Shown in pieces: positions 12,241-24,705 of a DNA stretch of 64,000 nucleotides. Each line of letters starts with the position of its first letter. Positions within the stretch are counted from its first letter, which is position 1. The notes beneath the pieces were generated by a model, which worked only from the letters and a program-made list of their open reading frames with translations, did not search any database and was not told the DNA's origin. This DNA is from Polytrichum commune. Taxonomy: Eukaryota > Streptophyta > Polytrichopsida > Polytrichales > Polytrichaceae. The DNA lies in the NCBI GenBank assembly GCA_950295325.1, contig OX485804.1, forward strand, positions 32,676,001-32,740,000, in the 5' to 3' direction. A program made the translations under genes and the position numbers.

Positions 12241-12879
12241 ACCAAACGTACCTTGTTAGTGTGGGCAACATTGATATGCAACCCACATCACGTCTTTGTG
12301 TTGTTTATAATATTTAGTGTCACTTAGTATTTGAAGATACACCATAGTCTGATATGTTAAATTTATAACGTAATGTATTTTATCAAGTGAAGTTGTTATC
12401 ATTCTATAACAACCAAACAACCTACTCGACATTTGTTGGTAGAATTTGACACCCGCAACAAGAACTTATACCATTATGTATTTCCAAATAGTAAGCGACG
12501 CAAAATACCATAAACAATGTAGTTTAAAAATCCGTGTGACATGCCATCTTTGATGCAAGGTGACTGTTTTATTTATTTCAATGTAAAGTGTTGGTCAGAA
12601 GTGCCAAGGAATGCCAAAGGGACGTCTGAGGATCTTGGACCCATGAGATTTCCACCTCAACTAGACAATTAGAGTGGCCTCATAAGTGGCATGTGTTAAT
12701 TTCCCACCCACAATAGACATGTTTGTTTAGTGTACATACCATGACTAGATCCGTCTCATGTGCTACTTCCACCATATATGTATAACACCATGTCCTAGTT
12801 TATACCGATTTCAAATGACAATACTAGAGTCATTAGAAATCTTGTTTGCCATTGAGGTAGACACCCACACAAGGTCTTA

Positions 12880-13633
12880 GGGCCAAGTTCCATGTGCCGG
12901 TCCCGGTCTGTTTTTTAAATGGGTGAGAAGCGGGTGACATCATCCAAAAAATGGGTGATGTCACCCATTTTATGGAGGGGTACTTCTATGTGGGGTGCCG
13001 GTTTTTTTCGATTTCCTACTTTCTAACTAAATTTGGTGAGTGATAAGACATGACACTTTATGAAGGTCATCTAGATTCTAAAAACATCATAAAATACACG
13101 TTCCCTAGGAGTACTCCTCAAAAGAAGGGACTAGAAGAACAAAGTGGCCTTTAGTATCCAAGGGTGTACCCTAGGTGACCGGCCGATCCGGTCACCGGAG
13201 CTTTCTAACCGGCACATGTCCTTCTTGTGACCGTTAGGACCGCCGGTCCTTTGGCACCTGTTCTTGCACAACACAAAATGTGGGACACCCATCCATGGGG
13301 GGTACCGGTCCTTGGGTGATACCAGGGCCACACCGAAATACTCAGCAGCTCCAGTCACCAAAAAGCCCAGCCCTACGTATTCTCCGGAAATACAGGGCTG
13401 GGATTTCAGATGGTTGGAGCTACTGGAGTGGTTGGAAGCAGGCAGGTAGCCTGCAACCAGTAGCTCCAGCCATCTAAAATCCCAGCCCTGTATTTCCGGA
13501 GAATACATAGGGCTGGGCTTTTTGGTGTGGCCCTAGTATGAGAAGGATGGGCACATGGCACCACCCTCTTTTCACCGGCCCACCCATTTATTTTGAAAAA
13601 AACAGATCGGGACCGGCACATGGAACTTGACCC
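12880..13633. mobile_element. PIF/Harbinger-like MITE, 754 bp
   Basis: The left end starts GGGCCAAGTTCCATGTGCCG and the right end, in reverse complement, starts GGGTCAAGTTCCATGTGCCG. The match continues through GTCCCG(G/A)TCTGTTTTTT. The element is flanked by TTA on both sides (12,877-12,879 and 13,634-13,636), the 3-bp duplication of PIF/Harbinger elements. All open frames inside are palindromic by-products of the nested foldback and are not genes. Confidence 0.85.
13324..13534. repeat. Foldback nested inside the 754-bp MITE
   Basis: The ends read AGGGCCACACCG and, inverted, GGTGTGGCCCT. The arms are long: about 13,365-13,430 (AAAAAGCCCAGCCCTA, TCTCCGGAAATACAGGGCTG) is mirrored at about 13,455-13,525. 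The segment would fold into a near-complete hairpin. It may be a second MITE that landed in the first, or internal palindromy of one element. No duplication at its edges was found. Confidence 0.6.
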
Positions 13634-13636
13634 TTA

Positions 13637-16600
13637 GTCTCGGTCCAATTATAATGGACAATATGACATACTAAAAATTAATGCATATTACATCCAATGA
13701 TCTATTCGGTTGGGGAGTCAACGGGGTGCAACACGTCATCACCTCCCCCACAAGAATCCCAATACTAGGTGTCGGTCAAACCTACGGTTGGTGGCATGCT
13801 TGTGTGTGTCTAGGTGGACCGCCACGTAGGCCTTTAACCACAAGTCAAAATTAAAGCCATGGACTCCAAGTGGATCCGTACGTGTGGAACTATTCTCCTT
13901 CCCGCGGCACTTGTCTCCGTATTTCTTTCCTCAATTGCCACGTTCAACTACGAGAATCGAGATAGTTATTATTACGAGTGTTGATTTTGGGTTTGAAAGT
14001 TATAGATACCGTGTGTATAGTAGGTTGCGAGGGTCAAACTATTGCTAGGGTTAACCTACGCTAGAGTGTTGAAGCACCGGCACCTCATCACAAACCCCAA
14101 ATCGTGAAGTAATAGGGTTAGAGTAGAGGCGTCCATAACTGATCACTTAAGAGATTTTGCATGAGATATGGAGAAGTGTAAGGCGGTGCAATTTTTTTTA
14201 ATTTTTTTTTCTCTGTGTTGGATGATAAAAATCAGGAGGATTGCAAAAGAAAGTTGGTAATTTATTTTTTAAATTGTGATTCTTATAAATTTTTGAACTC
14301 AAAAGTTGGCTCGAACATAATACAAATGGTTAGAGTTTGCCACAACCGCTCGATCCTCCTCACTTTTAGCACGCAAACTAGGGGCATGTGTCATGGCACT
14401 ATTGGTTTCGATTTTTATCGAATTTTAATCCTGACTTTATTGAAATTATGCCACCCTATAGGTTCCCGATGGAGTCTCAGTAAGGAATAGGCACCTCTAC
14501 TATAGATGAGGCCGATTAGGTTAACTTCCTTATTACGACATCTATTTTTTGCTCCTAATCGGTAGTATAGTCGCTCTAATTTGGTGGGTGAGTAATACAC
14601 GATGATTTAGCCACCACCTTGATGATGTTTGGGTTAGTCACCTTTGCAAAAACCAAACTACAGCCACCATCCTCCATAATTAGGAGTGCTATCCATCAAG
14701 CTATGACACACTTCATTTTTGTGGGCAAGGTGGGCAATATAGGAGGCGGCGTGTGGCTATGAGGTGCCAACTAACTTGTATTGTGGGTATTCTATAATGA
14801 AAGCTACTTCGGCAACAATGTATCTTACTTGTGACCACTTTAGAGACATAACACGATTGATTTTGGCATGAAAACTTGGTTTTCATTGACAAATGACCCA
14901 TATAGAATATGCTAGTAATATTTTCCATTTACATAACATTGAACGATGGAAGAGTTCCCCCTATGACACTAGAGTGAGAAGTATGGAATCTTTGATTCCA
15001 TAGCCTAGATGAGCACCTTCCTCAACTCCAATTTCAGAATTTTCAAATTTGTTGGTCTCGTTTTGCAATTGCCAACCTGCTCAAGCTTCTATTGCTTGAA
15101 TCCGAGGTTCGGAGGTGTCTATATTAGCCTCATCTACCTTAGGTGAAGTTTGTTTCTAGCCTACACAAACAAAAGTTGCTCCAATATTAAACCTTGAGTC
15201 ACATTTTGGTTGGGAGGGTGAGGAAAAGTAAGATTAAGTTGGTTAGGATTAGCATTGGGTGGGTATGAAGATCAACACCAAACCCCCGTTGGTTATCATG
15301 GTGGTTTTTTTTAGATTTATAAATGTGGTCCTCAAAAAAATCAAAATCCAATCAAACAATCTTCTAAAAGACCATTGTTTCTTTGTCAATTCTTTCATAA
15401 TTATCACTAGATCTTTGAATTTATTTAAATAATTGGGACCATAGGTTCTTTTATTGTAAGCATCCTGACACCATTATCATCATTATATCAACTAAGCTTT
15501 TGTTAGGTTGTGTTGATAATTAGAAGAAGACTTCAACATATCTTAACACATAGAGCCAATGTACGGGGAGCCACACTACTTCTTTTTTGAACACCGTGTA
15601 TATGTCTAATGAATTTTTATACTATAGGTTATAAGTGTAACCATGTTCATTTCATGCAACAACCTATAGGAATTGTTCTTGAATAAAATTTACAATAAAC
15701 TGTAGTTACTTTTTATGAAATAAAATTGCGATGGCAAAATAACATTTTGTGTAACAAATCTGGAGTGTTGGTTGCATTCTATACAATCATTAAGCTTGTC
15801 ATAACATGGATGTGTTTCATTTAAATTGTGCAAGAATTGTGCCTCATAACTTCTCTTTTAAAGTTTCTCAACCTTCTTGCAATGAAAATAGCACTTATGT
15901 CAAATGTAGGGGGAAAGCTTATTTACTAGAAACAAAATCTCTAGATCAAGTCCGATTCTTATTTCATTATTCATTCTTTTATTAGGAAGTGCCCATATAA
16001 GGGGCCTTTTACGAACCAATCACCATGTCAAAAGTACATTGACGTAGGTGATTATTGTTAGTTACTATTTAGGAGTTCACAATGTAGTACTACTGATTGA
16101 CACAAAGAATCCCACACCCACTTTAGATCAATAATCAAGTACACCTAGTTTACATTATGGCAATTCCAACAAATTGTAATAAAACACGTCAAAGTCTATG
16201 AACAATGGCCCTCTTCATTCAAGTATTCTCTCGTGGTCATGCAATGCCAAGTTCTCCTAGTGTACCATGGCCTCCTCCTATGCGCCGCTTCGGCACTTAT
16301 AAGCTCATAGGACATACCCCCCACCCTCAACCCCCCCCCCCAAAAAAAGTATATATATATATATATAAATATAAAATCTTATATCACTCACCAAAATTGT
16401 TCAAATTTGATGGGTTTTGGTTCTCAAATCAAATATTTTGGTTCATAACACCAACTTGTGTGGGGGATGCAGTAAAACTCAACTCTCCGAAGTTTATTGT
16501 TAATTCATTGGATCTAAATTAGACTAAGCTGACTATATGGCTTGGGTTTAAGTTGGACACAATCTGGGTAGGTATACAATGTCACTAAGCGTTTTCACCC

Positions 16601-17429
16601 TTCCACTCGATAGGTATCACAAAGCTTTATGACACAAAATTTCTCAAACATTGAAAAGGGTTTAATCCTTCCAGATAAACTATGGACTACACAATGGACG
16701 AGAAGAGATCGGGCATCTCGTAAACTCTCACTCACCATGGGACACAAACTCGACTGCTCACAAATGCAAATCAACGGTTGAAATGTGGATGAAATGCCCC
16801 CTACACACAGAGAAAGGCACGAAGGTGGTTGTTGGAAGTGCCCTCCAGTTGGATGAGCGACCGGTTATGATAAGTTCTTTTTGGAATTATGAAATGTGGG
16901 TGTTGGTTGGAGTGTGCCATTCTTGGAGTAGTTTAAATCAATATTTCTCTAAAAATACATATGGTTGGACCAAGAATGAAGGGAGGGGCTCCTTGATGAG
17001 TGCAAGGTAAAGCCCTAAGATTGGAGGGGAGCCACTTTCCGGGGCTTGCACACCCTTTTTTTAGGGTGGAAACCTAAAGTACACACACACCCCCACCTTT
17101 GATGCTTCAAAAGTGGTAGTATTAGCCTCACGTTTTTGGCTTATTTTGAACTACGTGACTGTCGATTGGTGGCCTCCACTCGAGCACCCTCCAAAATTAG
17201 GGTTCCTGCAGGCAACCGTGAATCCACCCATGTTCACTCCAATGAATGGGGAGGATCGACCCACTAGAGTAGAGGCGCCTATTCCCGCTTGGCGAGGACC
17301 CCATTAACAATTTATAGGATATCAAAAGTTCGATCAGGCTGGCATTGAATTTCGATCATGTCAGAATCGTTAATACTATAACGCATGTCGTGGTTTTCAG
17401 TCGTCTCATTGTGAAGTCTGCTCTCTACA
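13637..17429. other. Intergenic stretch with no recognised gene
   Basis: No protein domain, tRNA or intact mobile element was recognised. The segment 14,095-14,200 (AGAGTAGAGGCG, ATGGAGAAGTGTAAGG) recurs in inverted orientation at about 18,130-18,240, so an unclassified repeat family has one end or copy here. A poly-C run followed by (TA)n occurs at about 16,326-16,366. Confidence 0.4.
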
Positions 17430-17825
17430 AGGCACCACGGGCCTTGGCTTGGTGGTTAGGACTCATGGCCCCCAATGAGGAGGTTGTGGGTTCTATTCCC
17501 CATGCCGGCGTGGTGCTCACCACCTTAGTCCACCCAACTATGGTGGGGGGTCCTTGAATCTTGTTGTATGGGTGGGTACCTAAAGCCCTTTGGGGGGATT
17601 CCATGTCCGGTATCCTCAAGGCACTAGTGGCTAGCTAGGAACTAGTATAGTGTGTCACTATAGTGCCCACCCCGAGAGGGGTTAGTAGTCCTGCACCACT
17701 GGTATTATGCCTTGAGGGTTTAATGCCAAGGGTGGGTCGAACGGGCATTCCAATCACGCTGATCACATGGTCAGCGTTTCTTCTCTTCTCTCTCTTCTCT
17801 CTACTTGACTGAAAAAAGAAGAAGC
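17430..17825 (+). mobile_element. tRNA-derived SINE, long type
   Basis: An RNA polymerase III type promoter is visible. An A-box-like CCTTGGCTTGGTGGTTAGG lies at 17,442-17,460 and a B-box-like GTGGGTTCTATTCCCC at 17,486-17,501, the normal tRNA spacing. The body has no reading frame. The 3' part ends with CTCTCTACTTGACTGAAAAA, a block shared with the two shorter SINEs at 20.8 and 33.2 kb. No cloverleaf is possible, so it is not a tRNA gene. The exact ends are approximate. Confidence 0.7.
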
Positions 17826-19591
17826 TAGGTAGGTAGGAAGCCAAGAGCCCACCCACCGCAAGGTAGGCAATGAACCCCACCTTACACCTAAAGGAATCTT
17901 GAGTAGGGTAGGGCCAACGGGCTCAAATTCACGTCGGATTGGCCAAAGTTGGTTATTTGTGGTTTTGTGGTTTTGTGGTTTTTAGTCTTAAACTGAGGAG
18001 GAATGAATGGTTATGGGAGACTCTAGACATTGGTGATATGATTGGGTCAACTTTTGGTTTCAAAAATTCACATTCATTTCAATTTAAGGACTAGATTTTA
18101 GTAGAGTTTTGTGTTCCTCCTAATTTTTATCTTCCCACACATGAAAAAATTGCACCACCTTATACTTCTCTAGATTTGGCACATAATATCCTACGTGATC
18201 AATATGGGTGCCTCTATTCTAGTTACAAATGAACCGGTTGAGTTTGAGGAATATATGGTTGAAGTTCAAGAGTTCATGAAAATTACCAATCATTTTAGAG
18301 GGATTTAGAGAATACACCTCAAATTAATAAAGGAACCCCCAAAGATGTCAACATGCGATTGGTTGGACTTGGAAACACTAGGATCTCGACGGATTGTGCC
18401 CAAAATTATCCCCAAACACTAATTTACTCCAATGCTTGTGTAAACATTGCAAACATTGCTCTCCTTCTTTGTTAAGACACATTTGGTTGTGCAAGAAAAC
18501 GTCGTATTATACAAATGTTACAGTCTCGATAATACAACATTTTGGCCTTAAATCATACTATCAAGGTTTTTCAAGAAAATGGCCTACTTCAGTGTAAAAC
18601 ATCATTTTTTATATATAATGAAGCTACAAAAGTATGAAAGAACATTTGTATTATAAAAAAAAATGTTCATAGCGTTTTCCTAAAGTTCCCCAATATTCCC
18701 CTGCATGTTCCAATCCACTAATCACATAGGAACCTTGAAATACATTTGGATTCCATCACTTATGCACATTTTTTACCTCCATTATATGACAAATTATGAA
18801 TAAAAATTGTTGTATCAGGAATGCCATAATCATAGTATCAAGGTAAATTAACACTAGGAAGTTTGGTTGACAAGAAAATGCATCATATGTGAGGTGGTTG
18901 TATAACCAAGTGTTGTAACATGGAGGTTAAATTGTGTACATTATCTTCAACAATACACATAAGAACCGCAAGTAACGATGCCAGTTTAGGTACTATGCTC
19001 CCCAATATCAACAACTGGACACTCGTGCCACTTCAGCTTTTCACGATTCCCAACCAATCATTGTATGACACGTGGCATTCCACAAAACTACTGAGAAGAT
19101 AGTACGGTGCATCGGGATTAGGGTTCAATGTGGTAGGTTACTATATGATACGCCATGATCATAGCGAAATAAGCAAAACAATAACATCAATAATAGTAAT
19201 TGGCATGTTTTACATACATGGGGTTCGAGTTTGAGTTTCTCAATAGCACGTCTCTTTAAATAAACCAAGCAAAATTGAACTTCATCATTGGTGTAGGTGA
19301 TGAACAAGTCCGACATAAATGAAGTGTCACATGTCACTATTCGTTTTTTTTATAAATAATTTTGATCAAAACTGCTACAAAAATTCACATGTTTCTCCAT
19401 GTCATTGAGGCGTTGTGAATGAAGCGTGTGTGGTCGTGGGTAGACCACATCCAAGCCATGCATTCACAGAGTCTCATCCCACGGTCTAGGAAATTGTTCG
19501 GGCAACCCGAATAAAAACTTATGACAGATGGAGTCTCAACATATGAAAAATCAATGTTTGCAAGATGAAGGGGTTGATTATTCATCTCATT

Positions 19592-19722
19592 GCATGAGAG
19601 CATTTGTGTAGGATTTTGAAGGTTCCCAAAGGGTTCCTTAAGTTTTCAATGGAGTTCCCCTCCATTGGGAACTTAATGAACCCTTTGAGAACCTTCAAAA
19701 TCCCACACAAATGTTCTCATAC
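19592..19722. repeat. Long hairpin, about 63-bp arms
   Basis: Left arm 19,592-19,654 and right arm 19,660-19,722 are near-perfect inverses around a 5-nt loop (TTCCC). Shared blocks include GGATTTTGAAGGTTC, AAAGGGTTC and CAATGGAG. Mismatches are few and scattered. It could be a tiny MITE or a transcribed foldback such as a young miRNA precursor. Expression cannot be judged from sequence. Flanking DNA (17,826-20,749) shows no other feature. Confidence 0.7.
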
Positions 19723-20749
19723 AACCGGTTAAACTTTATTTTATTTTAAGGATGGTCATCAAAAGGGGCTTGGAGTTGATGGCTAGTACCCTTGGTTCTA
19801 CTTTTCAGAAGGAAGAGATAGGAGTTTGGACCCCCCCCTTTGGCATCATCTCCTCCGCAAGTTCTTTTAACGAAGGATTGTGTTCGAAAAAATTCATTAA
19901 AGATTTGTGAGTGCATGGAGGTGGACATTTCATCCAACATGAAGTCTTTTGAGCTATGTCTGAGGGGGAAATAATCTATCAGTTGGGGCAGTATAGGAAC
20001 CTTTAGATTTGTCAAATTGCAATCAACGGCCAAGATCTTCCTAGCCCCCGACCACACAGGAGGCGTTCATAACGCCTCAGTGGCACGGTGTGTCTCCAAA
20101 ATTTGATGTGTGATTGGCATCAATGTGTTGAGCATCTTTACCCCTACGGTAACATTCTTCAAGTGTCTCCCGGTTGTGATGTGGGTGGGGAAATGTTGCT
20201 TAAATTTTGATCTTGGAATACCGAAATTCCTTGATTCTTCTTAGACTCGATATGAACCTCATTGTTACCTTTTTAACATTTAAGAAAGTGAACCACAATG
20301 CCATATTAATCGACGTTATGGACATGTTTCATAGGACTGGATGGAGTTGGTTCCTAAAACAAATTCCGATTTTTTTGTAGGATCCCAAACACACTTGTTC
20401 GAAATCGCTTTCATGGTAAAGCTCATTCCCGAGACTTGAAACAAATGCGTTTGTTCATGCAACCAACCACCTCTCCCCCCCCCCCCTTTATACCAACATA
20501 AATGTTAACGTTATAATCCTTTGATTCGGGACACACAAAACAATTGAAAACTTGTGTGCAAAATCCAAACTTCACAAGGTTGTCGTCCTTATGATTAGAT
20601 CCAGCAGTAGAGGTACACAATTCCGTCAACAAACTTGTTAGTTGGATTGAATTGTTCTAGGTAAATCTGGGTGGATTACACTTCGACTCTTAGAGTTAAC
20701 CCACAATGATAAGTACTAGCAGCATAGTGAATTCCTCTAATTGGTTTAT

Positions 20750-20905
20750 TATTATTATCATTACTCTTGTTTTTTTTGGGAACACAGGAGGTGCTTGACC
20801 ACCTGACTTGTTTTTCCACCAAGTAGAGAGACACTTTCATGACCGGGAATCGAACCGCCAACCATTCCGTTCAGTGTGGGTATCTTTCCACTATCATCCG
20901 GTAGT
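20750..20905 (-). mobile_element. tRNA-derived SINE, short type, copy 1
   Basis: On the minus strand the order is an A-box-like GGATGATAGTGGAAAGATAC (20,880-20,899), a near-perfect B box GGTTCGATTCCC (within 20,845-20,856), the shared block CTCTCTACTTG, GGTGGTCAAGCACCTCCTG, and an A-rich tail. The plus-strand element at 33,140-33,312 has the same modules in the same order. The B box matches the tRNA consensus better than in the other copies, suggesting this one is better preserved. Confidence 0.75.
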
Positions 20906-21440
20906 TAAGGGTCATCTCATACCACTCGAATTAGAAAACCATGTGCACTAAAGCAACACCGCCGCACAAAATGATGAGGAAAAAACGTGCTCCTCACTAG
21001 CAGCAAAAAGCATAACAGTTTTAGTGCCCGAATTCCAGCTTTCGGAAAACTGGACCCCACTGAATGCTGACAATTAGGGCACAGAACAAACAAACAGTGT
21101 CTAAGGTATTTTGTAAGCTCACCTGTAGTTCCGTATACGTTTAGGCACTTTGCTCGCCAACATTGAGTTTATTGTCGTCCCACGTCAACTCTTTCAGAGG
21201 TTTCAACCAACCACTGTGTGACACATGGCACCCAAGGTAACAAACTATCTTGTCTTGAAACTAGTAAGGGTACTTGTGGCACACATGTACTCCAATGTGA
21301 CTTTCTTGAATGTGGCGAGAGGGATTTTTTTTTAAATGTACGAGCATGTGTTTCTATCCAACTTTAGAACATGCCCTCCCTAACAAGTTGTAGATTGAGT
21401 TAATTTAGCCCATTTTGAAATGACGTTAAGTTAGCTCAAG

Positions 21441-21890
21441 GTTGCTTTACACACGGACCAATAGTTGTGACCATGAAAATCTAAGGGCCCTTGAAAAGTA
21501 TCTAAAGGCCGTACCGTGGGAAATATAAACCAACTTTGTGATTGATAGGCTCTCAAGCTTAGTGTAAAGTGAAAGTGGATCATGTTGAGGATTGCAACAT
21601 ATATTCATGTACTGGTTCGCATCATGGCAATGTAATCTTTCTAGAAGCCAATGACAATTTAATTGGTTACCATGGCCTCTTGTTTTGCATCAAACCGAAC
21701 TCTTTCTTGATGCGCCTGATGGAATATTTGGTATACAATGTAACAAACCATGTAGGATTTTCATCATTTTAAATTTCTTTGGCCCTTGACGCCTTCAAGG
21801 TCTAGTGTAAAGTGGCATGTCTCCAACTTCTCAACCAATCACATGATATGTATATCGCCAGTGAAGGGCCTCCAAGCTCTAGTGTAAAGT
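21441..21890. mobile_element. TIR element related to the 58.4-kb MITE
   Basis: The left end reads GGTTGCTTTACACACGGACC and the right end, reversed, CGAGGCCACTTTACACTAGA. The interior GTTGTGACCATGAAA followed by AGGGCCCTTGAAAAG parallels 58,380-58,420 (GCCGTGACCATGAAATTG). The motif TAGTGTAAAGTG recurs three times (about 21,560, 21,802 and 21,874), suggesting repeated subterminal modules. The duplication at the edges is unclear. Confidence 0.5.
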
Positions 21891-23091
21891 GGCCTCGAAT
21901 AAAATATGTTCAAGTAACATACCTACCATTTCAAAATGTTTCTGTCAACAATCGGAAAACCACACTCATATGCAACAAGTACCACTCGCCTTCAAATCTG
22001 ATTAGGGATAAACGAGAATAACATCCAAATGTCAAAATCGCCCTATGGTGCTTCTCATCTTCTTTATCACCATGCCAAAAGCAAGGCTTGCAAAGGAGTA
22101 ATTTGGACTCCAAGTTCCTTGGACTTGGACCCCGATGAAATGAAATTGATTTTAAAGTCCATTCAAGACAAGAAACATAAAAACATTCCCCGATCTTTGT
22201 TTTTCTCTAATAGAGGCTCTTCCCGCACCAAATGTGTCCATAAAGGGTGTGGCAATGCATTCCACTTGCACTTGATGCAACTATGGGCAATGAAAATGCA
22301 CTTGTGCTTTATGTAGTGGGAGGCCTTTTGGGTTAGGAGTTGCCATACGTGTGCACACTAGGTATACTCATGGGGACTAAAGTAGATGAACTTTATTTGG
22401 TTAGGCTTTTTGCCGCATTTCTACTTTAAAGTTTACACTACCTGGATTCATGAGGTTGAAATATAGGTGCTTTTGCAAATGCTTCCAAAGAAGCCATAAT
22501 TAACCCCCTTACATTTTGGAGCTAATCTCGAATATGTAGGAATCATCAATGTAGACATTAAGCCATAAGAATTCTACATAACCCCCTTCCAAACCATATT
22601 TGCTAATGACCCTATAATGGTTACTAAAATTCGTGCATAGGTCTCTCTCTTCTAAACATGTGTAAATTTGGTGTCCATTATTAGACCTGGACCTAAGCAT
22701 TTACCACTACAATAAAGGTGTCTGATTCTAAGAAATCAAATTACGCCCACTTATGTTTATGAACATCCATCCTTCCTTTTAAGGTAGACAACCTTTATTC
22801 AAATATTTTTCTTACTATAACACTTATATTTAAGTGGCATGTGATTTGGTGTCAATCCAAGAACATATGCCAAAAAAACGTGTATAAATGAAATTGGACT
22901 ACGTGCCCAAAATATGATAACCATTCTAGGTTCAATAATCGCTGCAATTAGGGGAAACCTACATGACCATTTAACCAACACGAGAATAACAATATACATG
23001 GAAACACACATACACACAAATTTTTTTTAAAGATTCATGTTACCAATTCCATTTGTCTTGCTCAATACTAATGACAAACCACCCATGTAGC
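21891..23091. other. No recognised gene
   Basis: A plus-strand open stretch at 22,029-22,316 contains SLDLDPDEMKLILKSIQDKK and a Cys/His-bearing KCVHKGCGNAFHLH, but I recognise no family, and there is no supporting splice or start context. The end of this stretch (about 22,990-23,090) begins to resemble the repeat at 56.2 kb. Confidence 0.3.
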
Positions 23092-24676
23092 ATTGAGTGA
23101 TATAGCTACGACCTTTATGACTTGGGTTTGCTAATCATGACCTTGTACTAATCGCGTGTTTCATATCCTAGGAGAAGTAGGGTAGTCGGAAGTTCATCCA
23201 AATTTCAATCATCCATAATAGTATTGTATTATTACAAAATAGTTAGGATGCAAAACTACACCATACTTATAAAGTTGGGATGACAACTTATTCATAAGGT
23301 GTCATTAACAAGCTACCATAATGACATACCATACACATACCTTGAACGATATGGCTACAACCTTGATGACTTGGGTTTGCTAATCATGATTTTGTACTAA
23401 TTGCGTGTTTCATATCCTAGGAGAAGTAAGGTAGTCAGAAGTTCATCCAAATTTCAATCATGCATGACAAGATTGTATTACAAAATAGTTAGGATGCAAA
23501 ACTATACCATACTTATAAAGTTGGGATGACAACTTATTCATAAGGTGCCATTAACAAGCTACCATGATGACATACCATACACATACCTTGAGCGATATGA
23601 CTATGACCTTGATAACTTGGGGTTTGCTAATCATGACCTTGTACTAATTGCGTGCGTGTTTCATATCCTAGGAGAAGTAAGGTAGTCGGAAGTTCATCCA
23701 AATTTCAATCATCCATAATAGTATTGTATTATTACAAAATAGTTAGGATGCAAAACTACACCATACTTATAAAGTTGGGATGACAACTTATTCATAAGGT
23801 GTCATTAACAAGCTACCATAATGACATACCATACACATACCTTGAACGATATGGCTACAACCTTGATGACTTGGGTTTGCTAATCATGATTTTGTACTAA
23901 TTGCGTGTTTCATATCCTAGGAGAAGTAAGGTAGTCAGAAGTTCATCCAAATTTCAATCATGCATGACAAGGTTGTATTACAAAATAGTTAGGATGCAAA
24001 ACTACACCATACTTATAAAGTTGGGATGACAACTTATTCATAAGGTGCCATTAACAAGCTACCATAATGACATACTATACACATACCTTGAGCGATATGG
24101 CTACGACCTTGATGACTTGGGTTTGCTAATCATGACCTTGTACTAATCGCGTGCGTGTTTCATATCCTAGGAGAAGTAAGGTAGTCGGAAGTTCATCCAA
24201 ATTTCAATCATCCATAATAGTATTGTATTATTACAAAATAGTTAGGATGCAAAACTACACCATACTTATAAAGTTGGGATGACAACTTATTCATAAGGTG
24301 TCATTAACAAGCTACCATAATGACATACCATACACATACCTTGAACGATATGGCTACAACCTTGATGACTTGGGTTTGCTAATCATGATTTTGTACTAAT
24401 TGCGTGTTTCATATCCTAGGAGAAGTAAGGTAGTCAGAAGTTCATCCAAATTTCAATCATGCATGACAAGGTTGTATTACAAAATAGTTAGGATGCAAAA
24501 CTACACCATACTTATAAAGTTGGGATGACAACTTATTCATAAGGTGCCATTAACAAGCTACCATAATGACATACTATACACATACCTTGAGCGATATGGC
24601 TACGACCTTGATGACTTGGGTTTGCTAATCATGACCTTGTACTAATCGCGTGCGTGTTTCATATCCTAGGAGAAGC
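23092..24676. repeat. Tandem array of ~250-bp monomers in A/B dimers
   Basis: The landmark CATATCCTAGGAGAAG occurs at 23,162, 23,411, 23,662, 23,911, 24,161, 24,410 and 24,660, so the spacings are 249, 251, 249, 250, 249 and 250 bp. Monomers alternate between two types. One carries CCATAATAGTATTG with GGTGTCATT; the other carries GCATGACAAGGTTG with GGTGCCATT. The real repeating unit is thus a dimer of about 500 bp. Successive dimers are almost identical, which implies recent amplification. A single diverged relative lies at about 56,500-56,720. Confidence 0.93.
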
Positions 24677-24705
24677 GGGCTCGTTGGGAACAAGTATCCA
24701 TTTAA

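Noticed and set aside
13131-13621. Overlapping open frames of 61-125 codons on both strands
   Set aside because: They lie inside the MITE and mirror each other because of its palindrome; they are not genes.
17442-17501. tRNA gene
   Set aside because: A- and B-box-like motifs are present, but no acceptor stem or cloverleaf forms; it is a SINE head. The same holds for 20.8 and 33.2 kb.
22029-22316. Zinc-finger-like protein with KCVHKGCGNAFHLH
   Set aside because: Spacing of Cys and His does not match a known finger, and there is no gene context.
23092-24676. Regular repeats that might suggest a CRISPR array
   Set aside because: Monomers of ~250 bp are contiguous, without short repeats and unique spacers, and the window is eukaryotic.
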